This document shows, one piece after another, positions 25,308 through 33,007 of a stretch of DNA of 64,000 nt (the first letter of the stretch is position 1; each line of letters opens with the position of its first letter). The DNA is from JAMXLJ01 sp036558745 (GTDB lineage: Bacteria > Actinomycetota > Acidimicrobiia > IMCC26256 > JAMXLJ01), in contig DATBEZ010000038.1 in NCBI GenBank assembly GCA_036558745.1, positions 11,873 through 75,872 of the forward strand, given 5' to 3'. Under the pieces are notes generated by a model, which was not told the origin of the DNA, made no database searches, and saw only the letters and a program-made list of their open reading frames with translations. The position numbers and the translations under genes were made by a program.

Positions 25308-25380
25308 CCGAGCCGCATTGGGGCGCGCGGCCGGCCTGCTGCTAGTTCTTGGACCCCACATCGGCCTGAAGGGATGCCGT

Positions 25381-26862
25381 ATGGCACTCGACGCGCGCAC
25401 ACCCGTGATCGTCGGCGTCGGTCAGCTGAACCAGCGGACCGACGACCCCGCCGCGGCAGCCGAGCCCGTCGAGCTCATGGCGGAGGCCGCCCGCCTGGCG
25501 GCGACCGACAGCGGAGGCGGCGACGTGCTCCGCGCCATCCGGAGCGTGCGGGTCGTGAACCTGTTGTCGTGGCCGTACCGCGACCCTGGCGTGCTCGTCG
25601 CGGAACGGCTCGGACTCGAGCGTCCCCACACCGCGTACAGCGAAGGCGGCGGTCAGATCGTGGGGACGATCGTGTCACGCACGGCGACCGACATCGTCCG
25701 CGGCGACGTCGACGCGGTGCTGATCGCGGGCGCGGAGGCATGGCGGACGCGCACCGCGGTACGTCGCGCGGGCGACGCGCTCCCCTGGACGCAGCAGCCG
25801 GAGGGCGTCGCGCCCGACGACGTGATCGGCGCGCCGCTCGACATGTGGCACCCCGCCGAGCTGGAGCGCGGCATCCGCTTCCCGATCCAGGTGTACCCGA
25901 TGTTCGAGCACGCGTTCCGTGCCACCCTCGGCCGGGGCGTCGCCGAGCACCGACGCCGGGTCGCGGAGCTGTGGGCGCGGTTCAGCGAGGTGGCCGTCGC
26001 CAACCCGCACGCGTGGGATCGGGAGCGCCACACCGCGGCGGAGATCGACGATCCGGGTCCCGGCAACCGCATGGTCGGCTTCCCGTACACGAAGCTGCTG
26101 TGCTCCAACGAGCGCGTCGATCAGGCGGGCGCCGTCATCGTGTGCTCAGTCGGACGGGCCGAGGCGCTCGGCATCCCGCGCGACCGATGGGTGTTCCCGC
26201 ACGCGTACGCCGAAGCACGCGCGCCGTTGGTCTCCGAGCGCGTCTCGCTCGGTGACTCGCCGATGGTGCGCGCCGCGGGTGAGACGCTGTGGGCGTTGTC
26301 GGGCGCCGGCCCCGAGGACGTCGCCCACGTCGATCTGTACTCGTGCTTCCCGTCCGCCGTCGAGGTGCAGGCGACCGAGCTCGGCTTCGGGTTCGACCGC
26401 GACCTCACCGTCACCGGCGGGATGCGCTTCGCGGGCGGACCGTGGAACGACTACCCGATGCACGCGCTCGCGTCCATGGTCGACCGGCTGCGCGCCGACC
26501 CCGGCACACGCGGCGTCGTGAGCGCGAACGGCGGCTACATCTCGAAGCTCGCGATCGGTCTGTTCTCGACGGAGCCGCCCGCCTCGGACTTCCGCGCCGG
26601 ATCACCGAAAGACGCGCTCGACGCGATGCCGCGCCGCGCGGTCGACGAGGCGCCCGACGGGCGGGCCACCGTCGAGACCTACACGGTGATGCACGGCCGC
26701 GACGGTGAGCCGACGGAGGGCTTCGTCGGGTGCATCACGGCCGACGACCGGCGCGCGTGGGGTCACGTCACCGATGCGGACACGCTCGCGGCCATGACGG
26801 TCGACGAGATGGTCGGGCGCAAGGCCACGCTGCGCCCCGACGGGACCGCCACGCTCGACTGA
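25381..26862 (+). CDS. thiolase-like protein without canonical catalytic Cys (TLP1-like)
   Basis: A 493-residue thiolase-superfamily protein. The fold is clear from VIVGVGQLNQR, VDAVLIAGAEAWRTR, DVAHVDLYSCFPSAVEVQ and VSANGGYISKLAIG. The nucleophile loop reads TAYSEGGGQ where active thiolases have ACASG, so the Cys is replaced, and the GHPxGATG His motif has become NGGYISK. About 80 extra C-terminal residues (GRATVETYTVMHGRDGEP...) form an added domain. This matches the mycobacterial thiolase-like protein type 1 architecture, which is thought to bind CoA without classic thiolysis. Start ATG follows GAAGGGATGCC. A coupled SDR follows after 26 nt. Confidence 0.85.
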   Translation: MALDARTPVIVGVGQLNQRTDDPAAAAEPVELMAEAARLAATDSGGGDVLRAIRSVRVVNLLSWPYRDPGVLVAERLGLERPHTAYSEGGGQIVGTIVSRTATDIVRGDVDAVLIAGAEAWRTRTAVRRAGDALPWTQQPEGVAPDDVIGAPLDMWHPAELERGIRFPIQVYPMFEHAFRATLGRGVAEHRRRVAELWARFSEVAVANPHAWDRERHTAAEIDDPGPGNRMVGFPYTKLLCSNERVDQAGAVIVCSVGRAEALGIPRDRWVFPHAYAEARAPLVSERVSLGDSPMVRAAGETLWALSGAGPEDVAHVDLYSCFPSAVEVQATELGFGFDRDLTVTGGMRFAGGPWNDYPMHALASMVDRLRADPGTRGVVSANGGYISKLAIGLFSTEPPASDFRAGSPKDALDAMPRRAVDEAPDGRATVETYTVMHGRDGEPTEGFVGCITADDRRAWGHVTDADTLAAMTVDEMVGRKATLRPDGTATLD

Positions 26863-26888
26863 GCAACGACCGAGGAGACGGAGGACGG

Positions 26889-27659
26889 GTGGACCGCGAG
26901 AAGCTGGAGTCGTTGTTCGACCTGACGGGGCGCGTCGCGATCGTCACCGGCGGCACGCGGGGCATCGGCCGCGCGATCGCCGAGGGTTTCGTCGCCGCAG
27001 GCGCCAAGGTCGTCGTCGCGAGCCGCAAGGCGGACGCGTGCTCGGAGACCGAGGCCCACCTCGTCGCGATGGGCGGCGAGGCGCTCGGCGTGCCGACCCA
27101 TCTGGGTGAGCTCGAGGCGTTGCCGCCGCTCGTGGCGCGCACGGTCGAGCGCTTCGGGCGGCTCGACATCGTCGTCAACAACGCGGCCACCGCGCTGCGC
27201 GAGGACCTCGGGCACTTCACACCCGACGCGTACGCGAAGTCGATGGACGTGAACCTCCGCGGTCCGGTGTTCCTCATCCAGGAGGCGCTCCCTCACCTCA
27301 AGGAGAGTCCCGCGCCCTCGATCGTGAACGTGATCTCGGCCGGCGCGTTCCTGTTCTCCGCGTTCACCGCGACGTACGGCGCGGCGAAGGCCGCTCTGTT
27401 CTCGTTCACGAAGTCGATGGCCGCGGAGTACGCGCCGTTGCGCATCCGGGTCAACGCGCTCGCGCCGGGAACGGTGATGACCGACATGGTGCGGGCCAAC
27501 CCGCCCGAGGCCCAGGAGCGGATGGCCAAGGCCGCGGTGCTGCGCCGCGGCGCCGACCCCGACGAGATGGTCGGCCCCGCGCTGTTCCTCGCGTCCGACG
27601 CGTCGAGCTTCGTCACCGGGCAGGTGCTGCTCGCCGACGGAGGGCTCGTGCCCCACTAG
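26889..27659 (+). CDS. short-chain dehydrogenase/reductase (SDR)
   Basis: A 256-residue classical SDR with TGGTRGIGRAIA, NNAA in place of NNAG, and catalytic YGAAK in TYGAAKAALFSF. Its Ser motif reads VISAGAFLFSAFTATYG. Ala-Ser-Arg after strand 2 (VVASRKAD) favours NADP. GTG start preceded by GGAGG. It probably works with the thiolase-like protein upstream in acyl-CoA metabolism. Its stop codon shares the tetranucleotide CTAG with the stop of the convergent reductase gene. Confidence 0.93.
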   Translation: MDREKLESLFDLTGRVAIVTGGTRGIGRAIAEGFVAAGAKVVVASRKADACSETEAHLVAMGGEALGVPTHLGELEALPPLVARTVERFGRLDIVVNNAATALREDLGHFTPDAYAKSMDVNLRGPVFLIQEALPHLKESPAPSIVNVISAGAFLFSAFTATYGAAKAALFSFTKSMAAEYAPLRIRVNALAPGTVMTDMVRANPPEAQERMAKAAVLRRGADPDEMVGPALFLASDASSFVTGQVLLADGGLVPH

Positions 27660-28312
27660 CGCTCGTTCGTGCGCGCCAGTCGGACGTGGGCGACGGACGC
27701 CGAGGCGACGAGCTCGACGCATTCGTAGCCCTGCGCCGCGACGTCGGTCCCGTCGAAGAGCCGTTCACCCCGCCCGAGCAGGGTCGGCACGACCGCGAGG
27801 TGCAGCTCGTCGAGGAGCCCGGCGCGCAAGAACTCGCGGATGGTCGCGCCGCCGCCGCCGACGCGCACGTCGGCGCCGGCCGCGGCGTCGAGCGCGCGCT
27901 CCCGCGCGACCTCGATCCGGTCGGTGACGAAGTGGAACACCGTGCCGCCCTCCATCTCGATCGACGGACGCGGGTGGTGGGTCAGGACGAACACCGGGTA
28001 GTGGAACGGCGGTTCGTCGCCCCACCAGCCCGTCCACGAGTCGTCGGTCCACGGGCCCCGGACCGGCCCGAACATGTTGCGGCCCATGATCTCGGCTCCG
28101 AAGCCCTCGAGGCCGCGCGCCACGAAGTCGTCGTCGATGCCGGTCTCACCGCCCTCGGTGCCGAGGATCGTGTGCCGGCCGGTCCGCGTTCGGAAGATCC
28201 ACTCGTGGAGCCGCTGCCCGCCCACGCCGAGCGGGTGCTCGAGGCTCTGGTCCGGCCCCGCGACGTATCCGTCGAGCGACATCGAGAAGTTGTGCACACG
28301 CAGCTTCGCCAT
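27656..28312 (-). CDS. dihydrofolate reductase-fold (RibD C-terminal) family protein
   Basis: A 218-residue protein with the RibD_C/DHFR pattern: VHNFSMSLDGYVAG at the N-terminus, FGAEIMGRNMFGPV, HPRPSIEMEGGTVFHFV and DVRVGGGGATIREFLRAGLL. These stand-alone proteins are NADPH reductases of uncertain substrate. The ATG was preferred over upstream starts because the conserved MAKLRVHNFSMSLDGY block begins there and AGGAG lies ten bases upstream. It ends on the CTAG shared with the SDR. Confidence 0.9.
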   Translation of the reverse strand: MAKLRVHNFSMSLDGYVAGPDQSLEHPLGVGGQRLHEWIFRTRTGRHTILGTEGGETGIDDDFVARGLEGFGAEIMGRNMFGPVRGPWTDDSWTGWWGDEPPFHYPVFVLTHHPRPSIEMEGGTVFHFVTDRIEVARERALDAAAGADVRVGGGGATIREFLRAGLLDELHLAVVPTLLGRGERLFDGTDVAAQGYECVELVASASVAHVRLARTNER

Positions 28313-28404
28313 GACTCGCGCTCCTGTGGTGGGTCCGGCGCATCCGTCGAACGCGCTCGGTCTCGACGTCGGAGCCGAGCCGCCGCGATCGACATCCCCC
28401 GCGC

Positions 28405-28449
28405 AGTTGGGACGATTTCCTGCGGCATGTGTCGGAAATCGTCCCAACT
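28405..28449. terminator. GTTGGGAC-family hairpin, 16-bp perfect stem
   Basis: Arms AGTTGGGACGATTTCC and GGAAATCGTCCCAACT (28405-28420 with 28434-28449) pair perfectly around a 13-nt loop. It lies 18 nt beyond the end of the leftward YqeY-like gene and 93 nt before the DHFR-fold gene, so it could stop transcription from the former. The outer eight bases are identical to those of the hairpins at 22887 and 44183, while the inner extension differs and still pairs. Confidence 0.7.
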
Positions 28450-28466
28450 CGGCACGGGGGGACCGG

Positions 28467-28841
28467 TCAGTGGGCGGGGAGGTGGCCGGCGAGCACGGCC
28501 GCCTCGGCCCGGAGGCGCTCGGCCCGGTCCGGACGGCCGACGCGCTCGTACTGCTCCGCGACCGCGGCTCGCTCGTCGACCTCGCGCTGCACGACCTGGC
28601 GCAGCTCCGTCTCGCTCAGCTGCCGACGGGGGACGTCACCCGCGCCGAGGCCGAGGACCGCACCCGCGATCGTCGATTCGCCGACCGGGATCGCCGGCAC
28701 CGCGTCGACCGCCTCCGCGTTGTCGATCGCGCCCAGCACGGAGCGCAGCGCGGCGACCGACACGACGTCGCGCTCGACCATCGCGTCGCGCAGGGCGGCG
28801 CGGAACCGGTCGCCGAGCCTCGTCGAAGGGTCACGGTGCAC
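28467..28841 (-). CDS. YqeY-like GatB-tail protein (short paralogue)
   Basis: A 124-residue protein with DRFRAALRDAMVERDVVSVA and LRSVLGAIDNAEAVDA, the N-terminal YqeY helices, followed by a shortened tail (LRQVVQREVDERAAVAEQYE). It lacks the last third of the family, present in the 155-residue copy at 4792-5259. The GTG start is six bases after a TACGGT -10 box (28853-28848). Function unknown; possibly a degenerate or specialised tRNA-interacting domain. Confidence 0.8.
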   Translation of the reverse strand: MHRDPSTRLGDRFRAALRDAMVERDVVSVAALRSVLGAIDNAEAVDAVPAIPVGESTIAGAVLGLGAGDVPRRQLSETELRQVVQREVDERAAVAEQYERVGRPDRAERLRAEAAVLAGHLPAH

Positions 28842-28903
28842 GCAGTGACCGTACCGTGACGACCGGCACACCTTCGGCGCAATTTCCGAGAGCGACACAC
28901 CGC

Positions 28904-30469
28904 TCACGCGATGCGCGCCTCGGCCAGCCCGCGCGCACCACCGCCCGTCGCGGCCTCGACCGCGGTCCGAAGCACACCGTGCGCGTCGGCTTCGGAGATC
29001 CAGCACCCGACCGGCGCGCCGTCGGCCCGCACGAGGACCGCGCCGCGCCCGCGCACGCCGATCGCGCGCGCGGCGAACGGTTCGAGACGAGTGGCCCGGA
29101 TCGGCACGGGTCCGCCCACCGAAGCCGCTGCATCGCGCCAGGCGGTAGAGGCCGTGGCCGTGAACAGCGTGAGCCCCGGTCCGACCAGGTCGAGTGTCGA
29201 CACCCGTCGCGCCGCGTCCGACCACGCGTGCGCGATCCGGCCGCCCAGGTCGGCATGCAGCTCCTCGATCGGCTCACGGATGCTGCCCGACGGGTCCGCC
29301 GAGCGGGCCAGGTTGTGCTCGACGATCGGCCGCCGGTCGGTCTCGTAGGAATCGAGCAGCCCGGGGTGCGCCCACCCGCTCAGCACCCAGGCCAGCTTCC
29401 ATCCGAGGTCGAACCCGTCGGCGATCGCGGTGTTCATCCCCGTCCCGCCGCGCGGCGTGATCCGGTGCGCGGCGTCGCCGACCAGGAACGTGCGCCCGGC
29501 GCGGAAGGTGTCGGCGATCATCGCCGCGAACGAGAACGACGAGATGCGGTCGATGCGCGGCTCGAGGTTCGGGACGCCGCACGCGAGACGGATCAGGTGC
29601 GCGAAGCGCTCGGGCGCGGAGTCGGCGCCACCTTCGCTCCCGGGGTCCACGCGCAGGCCGTAGACCCACCGGTCGCCGTGACCGGCAGGGAGCAGGTTGC
29701 CGGTCGCCTCGGGATGCGTGATCCAGTAGATCCCGTAGCGGTGCGGCCCCGCGACGTCCCACAGCGGCGCGCGGAAGACGGCCGTGACCGCCTCGAGGAG
29801 ATGGTCCGAGCCGCGCATCGGAATGTCGCACGCGGCGCGCACGGTGCTGTGCGCGCCGTCGGCGGCGACGACGTAGCGGGCACGCACGCGGCGCACCGTC
29901 CCGCGCTGCGTGTCGCGCAACGTCGCGACCGCGCCACCCGGTCCGTCGCGGAATGCGACGACCTCGGCGCCGGAGACGACGCCCGCCGACGGAAGACCGC
30001 GCAGGTGATCCTCGAGCACGGACTCGAGATGGTCCTGGGGCACGCACGCCGGCGTGGTCGGGCTCAGCACCGCACACTGCCCGGGATCGGGGACGCCGAC
30101 CGGAGCCCCCGCACCCGACCCCGCCTCGGCCAGGGTCTCGCACGTCCACAGGCGCCAGCCCACATCGTCGGCGCCGGCGCGGACGGCGTCCTCGAGGCCC
30201 CACCGGCGCACGAGCTCCATCGTGCGCAGGCTCGCCAACGTGGCACGGGGCAGGGCCGACGGCGCGCGCCGGCGCTCCACCACGAGACACCCGACGCCGT
30301 GGCGGGCGAGCGTGATGGCCGCGACCAGCCCGGCCGGACCCCCGCCGACGACCAGCACCGGCACCTCGGTCTCGGCGTCGCGCCCGCCGCCCGCGTCGTG
30401 TGGTGAGGTCCCCGCCGGTGCCGTCCCCGTCGGTGCCGTCCCCGTCGTTCCCGTCCTGCTCGTGTCCAT
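28904..30469 (-). CDS. FAD-dependent aromatic-type monooxygenase (class A, PHBH fold)
   Basis: A 521-residue flavoprotein. FAD motif VVGGGPAGLVAAITLARHG lies at about residues 40-58, the DG motif appears as VVAADGAHSTVRAA and the GD motif as LVGDAAHRITPRGGTGMN, followed by a C-terminal thioredoxin-like segment. Such enzymes hydroxylate phenolic rings with NAD(P)H. The first 35 residues are a Thr/Gly/Pro-rich tail encoded by short tandem DNA repeats. ATG chosen with GGCGGAG upstream. The promoter has TTGACA and a palindromic operator, and the divergent TetR gene is its likely repressor. Confidence 0.93.
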   Translation of the reverse strand: MDTSRTGTTGTAPTGTAPAGTSPHDAGGGRDAETEVPVLVVGGGPAGLVAAITLARHGVGCLVVERRRAPSALPRATLASLRTMELVRRWGLEDAVRAGADDVGWRLWTCETLAEAGSGAGAPVGVPDPGQCAVLSPTTPACVPQDHLESVLEDHLRGLPSAGVVSGAEVVAFRDGPGGAVATLRDTQRGTVRRVRARYVVAADGAHSTVRAACDIPMRGSDHLLEAVTAVFRAPLWDVAGPHRYGIYWITHPEATGNLLPAGHGDRWVYGLRVDPGSEGGADSAPERFAHLIRLACGVPNLEPRIDRISSFSFAAMIADTFRAGRTFLVGDAAHRITPRGGTGMNTAIADGFDLGWKLAWVLSGWAHPGLLDSYETDRRPIVEHNLARSADPSGSIREPIEELHADLGGRIAHAWSDAARRVSTLDLVGPGLTLFTATASTAWRDAAASVGGPVPIRATRLEPFAARAIGVRGRGAVLVRADGAPVGCWISEADAHGVLRTAVEAATGGGARGLAEARIA

Positions 30470-30494
30470 GCTCCGCCGCCTTTCACACGACAAT

Positions 30495-30539
30495 CTGTCT
30501 TCCGACCGACAGGATGTCTTTCGGAAGTCGACGTGTCAA
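30495..30539 (-). promoter_or_regulatory. promoter and TetR-type operator of the flavin monooxygenase
   Basis: Read leftwards: -35 TTGACA (30539-30534), 17-nt spacer, -10 CATCCT (30516-30511), then the palindrome CTGTCGGTCGGAAGACAG (30512-30495) covering the start site. A second inverted pair CTTCCGA/TCGGAAG (30499-30505 and 30121+400, that is 30521-30527) spans the spacer. This is the geometry of a repressor that blocks polymerase, and the divergent TetR start lies 50 nt away. Confidence 0.65.
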
Positions 30540-30562
30540 GCGAAATGTGGCAGGCTGGGACG

Positions 30563-31177
30563 ATGGCCACCCGCAAGTACGAGCAGCGCCTGCGGGCGGA
30601 GCGCGCGGACGCGACCCGGCGCCGGATCCTGGACGCCGTCGGCCAGCGGCTGCGGGAGGCACCGACGGAACCCGTCTCGCTCGACCAGGTGGCGCGCCTC
30701 GCGAAGGTCGCGCGTTCGACGATCTATCTCGTCTTCGGCTCCCGCGCCGGGCTCTTCGACGCGTTCAGCGAGGATTTGTGGGAGCGAACCGGGCTCGCCG
30801 ACCTGACGAGCGCCGTCGCGCACCCGGACGCGCGGGAGCACCTGCGCGGCGGTCTGCGCGCGAGCGCGCAGATGTACGCGGCCGAGCGCGACGTGTACCG
30901 GGTGCTGTTCTCCATGGCTGCGCTCGACCCGGACTCGGTGGGCGGCGCGATCGCCAAGAAGGAGGAGAACCGGCGCGGCGGGATGCTCCACCTGGCCCGC
31001 CGTCTCGACGAGCAGGGCCTCCTCCGCGACGACGTGACGGCGGAGGACGCGGCGCACGTGCTGTGGGTGCTCGCGAGCTTCGACGCGTTCGACCTGCTCT
31101 TCACGGGCCGGAAGCTGTCCCTCGACGACGTGGTCGCGCTGCTGGTGACGTCGGCCGAGCGCACGCTGCTCCGTTGA
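30563..31177 (+). CDS. TetR family transcriptional regulator
   Basis: A 204-residue TetR protein with the DNA-binding domain at about 15-65 (RRRILDAVGQRL then VARLAKVARSTIYLVFGSRA) and a C-terminal domain (MYAAERDVYRVLFSMAALD) of all-alpha ligand-binding type. Divergent from the flavin monooxygenase with 93 bp between starts; the intervening palindrome at 30495-30512 is its probable operator, so it should respond to an aromatic substrate or product. Both statements on control are inference from layout. Confidence 0.93.
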   Translation: MATRKYEQRLRAERADATRRRILDAVGQRLREAPTEPVSLDQVARLAKVARSTIYLVFGSRAGLFDAFSEDLWERTGLADLTSAVAHPDAREHLRGGLRASAQMYAAERDVYRVLFSMAALDPDSVGGAIAKKEENRRGGMLHLARRLDEQGLLRDDVTAEDAAHVLWVLASFDAFDLLFTGRKLSLDDVVALLVTSAERTLLR

Positions 31178-31184
31178 TCGCGCG

Positions 31185-31940
31185 TCACGCGTCCGGCGGC
31201 TCGGGCGCCTCGCGCAACGACATGCGTAGGAAGAGGAACCCGTCCTCCTCGAGGATGTGACCGACGACGGGCGCGAACGGGGGGTCGAACGGCGGGCCGG
31301 CCATGATGCGCGCGCCCTCACCGCCGACGACCCGCGGTGAGACCGTGAGACAGAGCTCGTCGATGAGCCGGGCCCGGGCCAGGTCCCCGTTCACGCCGGG
31401 ACCGCCCTCGACGAGCACCGTGCGCGCGCCTTCGTCGGCGAACACCGCGAGCGCGGCCGCGAGATCGACCCGCTCCTCTCCCACCGCGACGAACTCCGCC
31501 ACGGCGCGCGCCGCGTCGGGCGCGCTCGCAACCGCCGCGCTCGTGGTCACGACGGCCGGACGCGCGTGCGCCTCCGTGAAGAACGGTGACGACCAGTCCA
31601 GCCGCAGGGAACCGCTCACGACCGCGATGCGCGGCTGCGGCTCCTGACCTCGCGCGGCGCGGACGGCTTCGTCCGCGGGGCTTACCCGGGCCGGCCCGTA
31701 CCCTTCGGCACGGGCGGTGCCCGCGCCCACCAGGATCACGTCCGCGTGGCTGCGGATCGCGACGAACACCCGCCGGTCGGCGGATCCGCCGAGCGGGCCC
31801 GAGCGCCCGTCGACGCTGATCGCGCCGTCGAGGCTCGAGATCATGTTCAACCGCACGAACGGCCCGGGAAGAACGGCCTCGGGTGCGTATGCCTCGTTCA
31901 GGTCGACGTCGTCGACGGGATCGGGGAACAGCCGGCGCAT
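31185..31940 (-). CDS. pyrimidine reductase family protein (RibD C-terminal domain)
   Basis: A 251-residue stand-alone RibD_C protein: VRLNMISSLDGAISVDGRSG, GGSADRRVFVAIRSHADVIL, GAGTARAEGYGP and TVLVEGGPGVNGDL are the NADPH-binding and substrate loops of riboflavin-type reductases. The deaminase half of RibD is absent and no other riboflavin genes are nearby, so a direct role in riboflavin synthesis is uncertain. The ATG lies exactly six bases after a TAGCGT -10 box (31952-31947), suggesting a leaderless mRNA. Ends 8 nt beyond the convergent TetR gene. Confidence 0.88.
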   Translation of the reverse strand: MRRLFPDPVDDVDLNEAYAPEAVLPGPFVRLNMISSLDGAISVDGRSGPLGGSADRRVFVAIRSHADVILVGAGTARAEGYGPARVSPADEAVRAARGQEPQPRIAVVSGSLRLDWSSPFFTEAHARPAVVTTSAAVASAPDAARAVAEFVAVGEERVDLAAALAVFADEGARTVLVEGGPGVNGDLARARLIDELCLTVSPRVVGGEGARIMAGPPFDPPFAPVVGHILEEDGFLFLRMSLREAPEPPDA

Positions 31941-32056
31941 CGGGCGACGCTAGGCCCCGCCGCGACGGGATGCAGCCCGGCACTCGCTCCGCACGCGGTG
32001 GCAGGATCAGCGCCCGAACCGTCCCGAGGCACCGAGTCACGCGAGGAGACGTTGCC

Positions 32057-32587
32057 GTGAGCACGCACAATCCCTACGACGACCTGCCGAAGCTCCCGTC
32101 GTTCCAGCTGACGAGCACCGACATCCACGACGGCGAGATGCTCGCCTCGCCCCACTGCAGCGGGATGATGGGCGCCGGCGGCGCCGACGTGTCACCCCAG
32201 CTGGCGTGGAGCGGCTTCCCCGCCGAGACCCAGAGCTTCGCGGTCACGGTCTACGACCCCGACGCACCGACCGCCAGCGGGTTCTGGCACTGGGCCGTCG
32301 CCGACATCCCGGCGAGCGTGACCGAGCTGGCGTCGGGCGCGGGCGACGAGAAGGGCAGCGGGCTTCCCGCGGGCGCGATCCAGCTGCGCAACGACGCGGG
32401 CATGCCCCGCTACGTGGGCGCCGCGCCGCCCGAGGGGCACGGGCCCCACCGCTACTTCACGGTCGTGCACGCGGTCGACGTGCCGTCCCTCGGGCTCCCG
32501 CAGGAGGCGACGCCCGCGTATCTCGGCTTCAACCTGTTCATGCACGCGATCGCGCGGGCGACGATCGTACCGGTGTACGAGCAGTAG
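32057..32587 (+). CDS. YbhB/YbcL family Raf-kinase-inhibitor-like (PEBP) protein
   Basis: A 176-residue PEBP-fold protein: FQLTSTDIHDGEML, VSPQLAWSGFPAETQSFAVT, VYDPDAPTASGFWHWAVADI and APPEGHGPHRYFTVVHAVDV are family motifs that line the anion pocket. No signal peptide is present, so it is likely cytoplasmic. Function in bacteria is undefined. GTG start with GAGGAGA upstream. Confidence 0.93.
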   Translation: MSTHNPYDDLPKLPSFQLTSTDIHDGEMLASPHCSGMMGAGGADVSPQLAWSGFPAETQSFAVTVYDPDAPTASGFWHWAVADIPASVTELASGAGDEKGSGLPAGAIQLRNDAGMPRYVGAAPPEGHGPHRYFTVVHAVDVPSLGLPQEATPAYLGFNLFMHAIARATIVPVYEQ

Positions 32588-32626
32588 CGGACCGGCGCGC
32601 CGTCGGGCCCGCGGGAGGTCAGGGCG

Positions 32627-32875
32627 TCAGCGCTTGACCCGCAGCGTCAGCGCGCGGGGCACCACGACGCCGGTTCCGTTCTCGAAGCGGATCCGGACCT
32701 CGCTGGTGACCGGCTCGACGTCGGTGACGATGCGCGGCTCGCCGCCGTCGGCCAGCACCGCGTCACCCCGGACAAGGGTCGCGGGCGGCACCCGTGTCGC
32801 CCGCGACGCCGTCGCGCCGGACCCCGATCGCGACTGCTCCAGCAGCCGCTCCAACGTCTCACGGTGCCTCGACAT
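32627..32875 (-). CDS. small conserved-looking protein of unknown function
   Basis: An 82-residue basic protein starting MSRHRETLERLLEQSRSG, with a C-terminal beta-rich half (LVRGDAVLADGGEPRIVTDV, then VRIRFENGTGVVVPRAL). The ATG has GGGAGG five bases upstream, which favours a real gene over an upstream in-frame start. Not recognised. The strand pattern could be a small SH3-like barrel. Convergent with the PEBP gene, 39 nt apart. Confidence 0.6.
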   Translation of the reverse strand: MSRHRETLERLLEQSRSGSGATASRATRVPPATLVRGDAVLADGGEPRIVTDVEPVTSEVRIRFENGTGVVVPRALTLRVKR

Positions 32876-33007
32876 GCTGCCTCCCGCTCGGTCACGCACG
32901 CCGGACCCCTGATGTCGGACATCGCCAGCTTGCTCGTGGACGCGTCGCACAGGCAGGGCCCAAGGTCCCGAGTGACACGGAACAACGCCGCGTGACAGGA
33001 CGCACCG

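Noticed and set aside
30419..30460. Short tandem repeat near the 5' end of the flavin monooxygenase gene
   Set aside because: Simple repeat of about 15 bp encoding a Thr/Gly/Ala/Pro-rich tail; in frame and probably only a disordered N-terminus.
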